A DNA stretch of 14,392 nucleotides from Casp-actino8 sp032118015 (GTDB taxonomy: Bacteria > Actinomycetota > Acidimicrobiia > Acidimicrobiales > Ilumatobacteraceae), in NCBI GenBank assembly GCA_032118015.1, contig JAULYE010000056.1, forward strand, positions 1 to 14,392, written 5' to 3'. Positions 13,029 through 14,392 of this stretch are shown piece after piece (position 1 is the stretch's first letter; every line of letters begins with the position of its first letter). The notes under the pieces were generated by a model. That model worked only from the letters and a program-made list of their open reading frames with translations, made no database searches and was not told where the DNA came from. The position numbers and the translations under genes were made by a program.

Positions 13029-13883
13029 TCACTCGAAGCAGGCGTTGGTGGCGCCGATGGCAACCAGGCCGGCCTTGTCGCCTTCACCCCAGGTGAGATT
13101 GAACACGCCATCTTGCTCCTGGTGAGAGTCGGTGTACATGATCTGCGCGCCGTGCTCCTCGGTTGGAATGTTGGCGGAGAGCATGTCGTTCTCGTTCAGT
13201 TCCTGCAGACCCAGAGCCTTGCCGAGCACGGTCTTCAACCAGCGCTTGCCGGCTTCGTCGATACCGACGTCACGGCTGTCGCCAGCCAACTTGGCGCCCT
13301 CTTGGAAGTGGATCGCAAACCCGTTGGAGTTCTCGAAGTGCTGATAGTTGACGATCTGCAACCAACCGTCTGTCGTGGCGCCGAACACGCTGGCATCGTC
13401 CACGTACTCGTTCTCACGACCAGGGAAACCGGTGGCACCGAAGTGGAAGACGATCACGTTCGTCTCGGCCAATGCAGGGTCGAGGCCCAGATCGGTGATG
13501 CCGCCGTACTCGATTTCGAATCCGGTGATCCCAGCGAGTTCCTGTGCGTACTCGGTGAACAGCTCACCAATCTGAGCAGCCACATCGACGTCTGTGTAGG
13601 GCGCGGCTTCGTCTTGCATGTTGCCAGGATTCAGCAAGATGCGAATCGGACCCGTACACGCGTCGAAGCGCATCGACTGTCCTTCTCCATCGGTGGCGAG
13701 GGTGTACAGCGTGCTGGGGTCAGTAGGCCCAGAAGGAGCGCTGTCGGAGGTGGGCTCGCCCATGTCGGCAACCGGGGTCGTCTCTGCTGCAGGTTCACTG
13801 TCACTCGAGGACGAACAAGCCCCGAGGACCATTGACACCGTTGCAATGCTCGCTACTGCTATACGTGCACGAACTCGCTTCAT
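13029..13883 (-). CDS. Secreted lipoprotein resembling a matrixin/metzincin protease without its zinc ligands
   Basis: A 284-residue predicted lipoprotein. ATG 13883 is chosen because ggagg lies 5 nt upstream and the n-region MKRVRAR leads into a hydrophobic stretch and a lipobox LGAC (Cys23); the ATG at 13895 would weaken this. A Ser/Glu/Pro/Thr linker runs to about 58. The domain begins CTGPIRILLNPGN (76-88), as a matrixin's first strand, then TGFEIEYGGITD, ALAETNVIVFHFG, GWLQIVNYQHF, a helix WLKTVLGKALGL (215-226), QIMY (247-250) like the Met-turn, and a closing WGEGDKAGLVAIGA with a final Cys282. The helix sits where active matrixins have HExxHxxGxxH, but here the positions read Thr218, Val219, Lys222 and Glu228. 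The reading frame and codon choice look normal, so this is not an obvious frameshift. Function could be binding or inhibition; homology is my inference from pattern and should be tested. Confidence 0.75.
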   Translation of the reverse strand: MKRVRARIAVASIATVSMVLGACSSSSDSEPAAETTPVADMGEPTSDSAPSGPTDPSTLYTLATDGEGQSMRFDACTGPIRILLNPGNMQDEAAPYTDVDVAAQIGELFTEYAQELAGITGFEIEYGGITDLGLDPALAETNVIVFHFGATGFPGRENEYVDDASVFGATTDGWLQIVNYQHFENSNGFAIHFQEGAKLAGDSRDVGIDEAGKRWLKTVLGKALGLQELNENDMLSANIPTEEHGAQIMYTDSHQEQDGVFNLTWGEGDKAGLVAIGATNACFE

Positions 13884-14012
13884 CTCTGCCTCCATGGAAA
13901 TCGAATGATTCAGAAAAATCTAGTTGGCTCGTGAATCAAGGTGTATGGCAGGTCCCGTGACATGTATTTGGTCGATGAGCAGACTGCTGGAATCCTGCTG
14001 ATGACTGCGACG

Positions 14013-14392
14013 TCAGTGGCCACCCTTGACGACATATCCGAGCGAGCGCAAATGTTCAGCCCATTCCGCTTCTGCTCGCTTGGCCGTCTGTTTGTCGTAC
14101 AACTTGCCGACCGGCGCCAAGTCCATCCGCAATGTCTTGCCATACTTGGCAACGACGGGGGAAGCGAGCCGTCGATTCTTCGCTCCGCGGGCCTTCGACT
14201 TGTGCTGTTTGAAGCGTTCTTCAGGTGTGAGCGACGTTTCGCCGACGTAGACGACACCGAGACCCGGATCCTTGACCGCAGCTGGATCCAACTCGATCAC
14301 GTACACACACCATGTATAGGTGTCGCAATTGACTGTGAAACCTTTGCTTTGCAGGTTCTGAACAGTTTCGCGACGAATGGCGCGAGCCCGTG
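14013..14392 (-). CDS. GIY-YIG-like nuclease domain protein (5' end outside window)
   Basis: The minus-strand frame is open from the stop at 14013 to the window edge, so the N-terminus is missing. Conserved GIY-YIG features are WCVYVIELDP (GIY strand), VVYVGET (YIG strand), the catalytic-type Arg in PEERFKQHK, and a later Glu in AEAEWAEHLRSLGY; the protein ends GYVVKGGH. The GTG at 14306 would cut into the first strand, so the true start is upstream, beyond RRETVQNLQSKGF. Such small stand-alone domains are found in UvrC-like, homing and mobile nucleases; this one is too diverged for a specific role. The 129 nt between its stop and the next start (13884-14012) contain a TAGATT sequence (13922-13917, minus strand) that might be a -10 box for the lipoprotein gene, but no fitting -35 is seen. 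Confidence 0.72.
   Translation of the reverse strand, partial: RARAIRRETVQNLQSKGFTVNCDTYTWCVYVIELDPAAVKDPGLGVVYVGETSLTPEERFKQHKSKARGAKNRRLASPVVAKYGKTLRMDLAPVGKLYDKQTAKRAEAEWAEHLRSLGYVVKGGH

Noticed and set aside
12693..13835. Long plus-strand open frame (380 codons) across two minus-strand genes
   Set aside because: It is antisense to the N-terminal part of the ADP-ribosylglycohydrolase and to the lipoprotein gene, both of which have recognisable motifs and good starts. The plus-strand translation has no domain or signal sequence.

Overview
The window looks like a chromosomal stretch from a high-GC Gram-positive bacterium, most likely an actinobacterium. Signs of this are the GC-rich third codon positions in the central genes, GTG starts, a secreted HNH nuclease with an excalibur tail, Thr/Ser-rich lipoproteins and an apparent leaderless promoter. 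The fused Liv-type transporter makes me think of the class Acidimicrobiia (Ilumatobacter-like), but that is an impression and not something I could test. I see no tRNA, rRNA, CRISPR array, insertion sequence or phage module.

Left part (1-3392): the 3' end of an HNH nuclease with a C-terminal excalibur domain; an NYN/PIN-like nuclease gene broken by a one-base frameshift; and, on the minus strand, a pyridoxamine-phosphate-oxidase-like flavin protein followed 10 nt later by a peptidoglycan-binding lipoprotein. The flavin protein gene has a promoter region with an exact 16-bp tandem duplication, a 12-bp palindrome and a -10 box placed for a leaderless transcript. Divergent to it is an unrecognised 176-residue protein with a cysteine-rich, probably zinc-binding, C-terminus.

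Centre (3393-11973): a DEAD-box RNA helicase with a hairpin/T-rich leader and a repetitive basic tail, followed by a compact three-gene operon for a branched-chain-amino-acid (Liv/HAAT) type ABC importer. Its parts are heavily fused. The first gene is a LivH-LivM permease fusion. The second joins a complete MFS transporter to a LivF-like and a LivG-like ATPase in a 992-residue chain. The third is a membrane-anchored LivJ-like binding protein. Genes one and two overlap by 4 bp, genes two and three are 2 nt apart, and a strong hairpin ends the operon. One binding protein, one membrane heterodimer and two ATPases make a full importer; the MFS domain is an extra transporter or sensor module of unknown role.

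Right part (11982-14392, all minus strand): an ADP-ribosylglycohydrolase with intact metal-binding motifs; a secreted lipoprotein that resembles a matrixin/metzincin metalloprotease but has lost every zinc ligand; and the 3' part of a GIY-YIG-like nuclease that runs off the window.

The most noteworthy items are the MFS-ABC-ABC fusion, the apparent pseudo-metalloprotease, and the duplicated operator-like promoter of the flavin protein gene.
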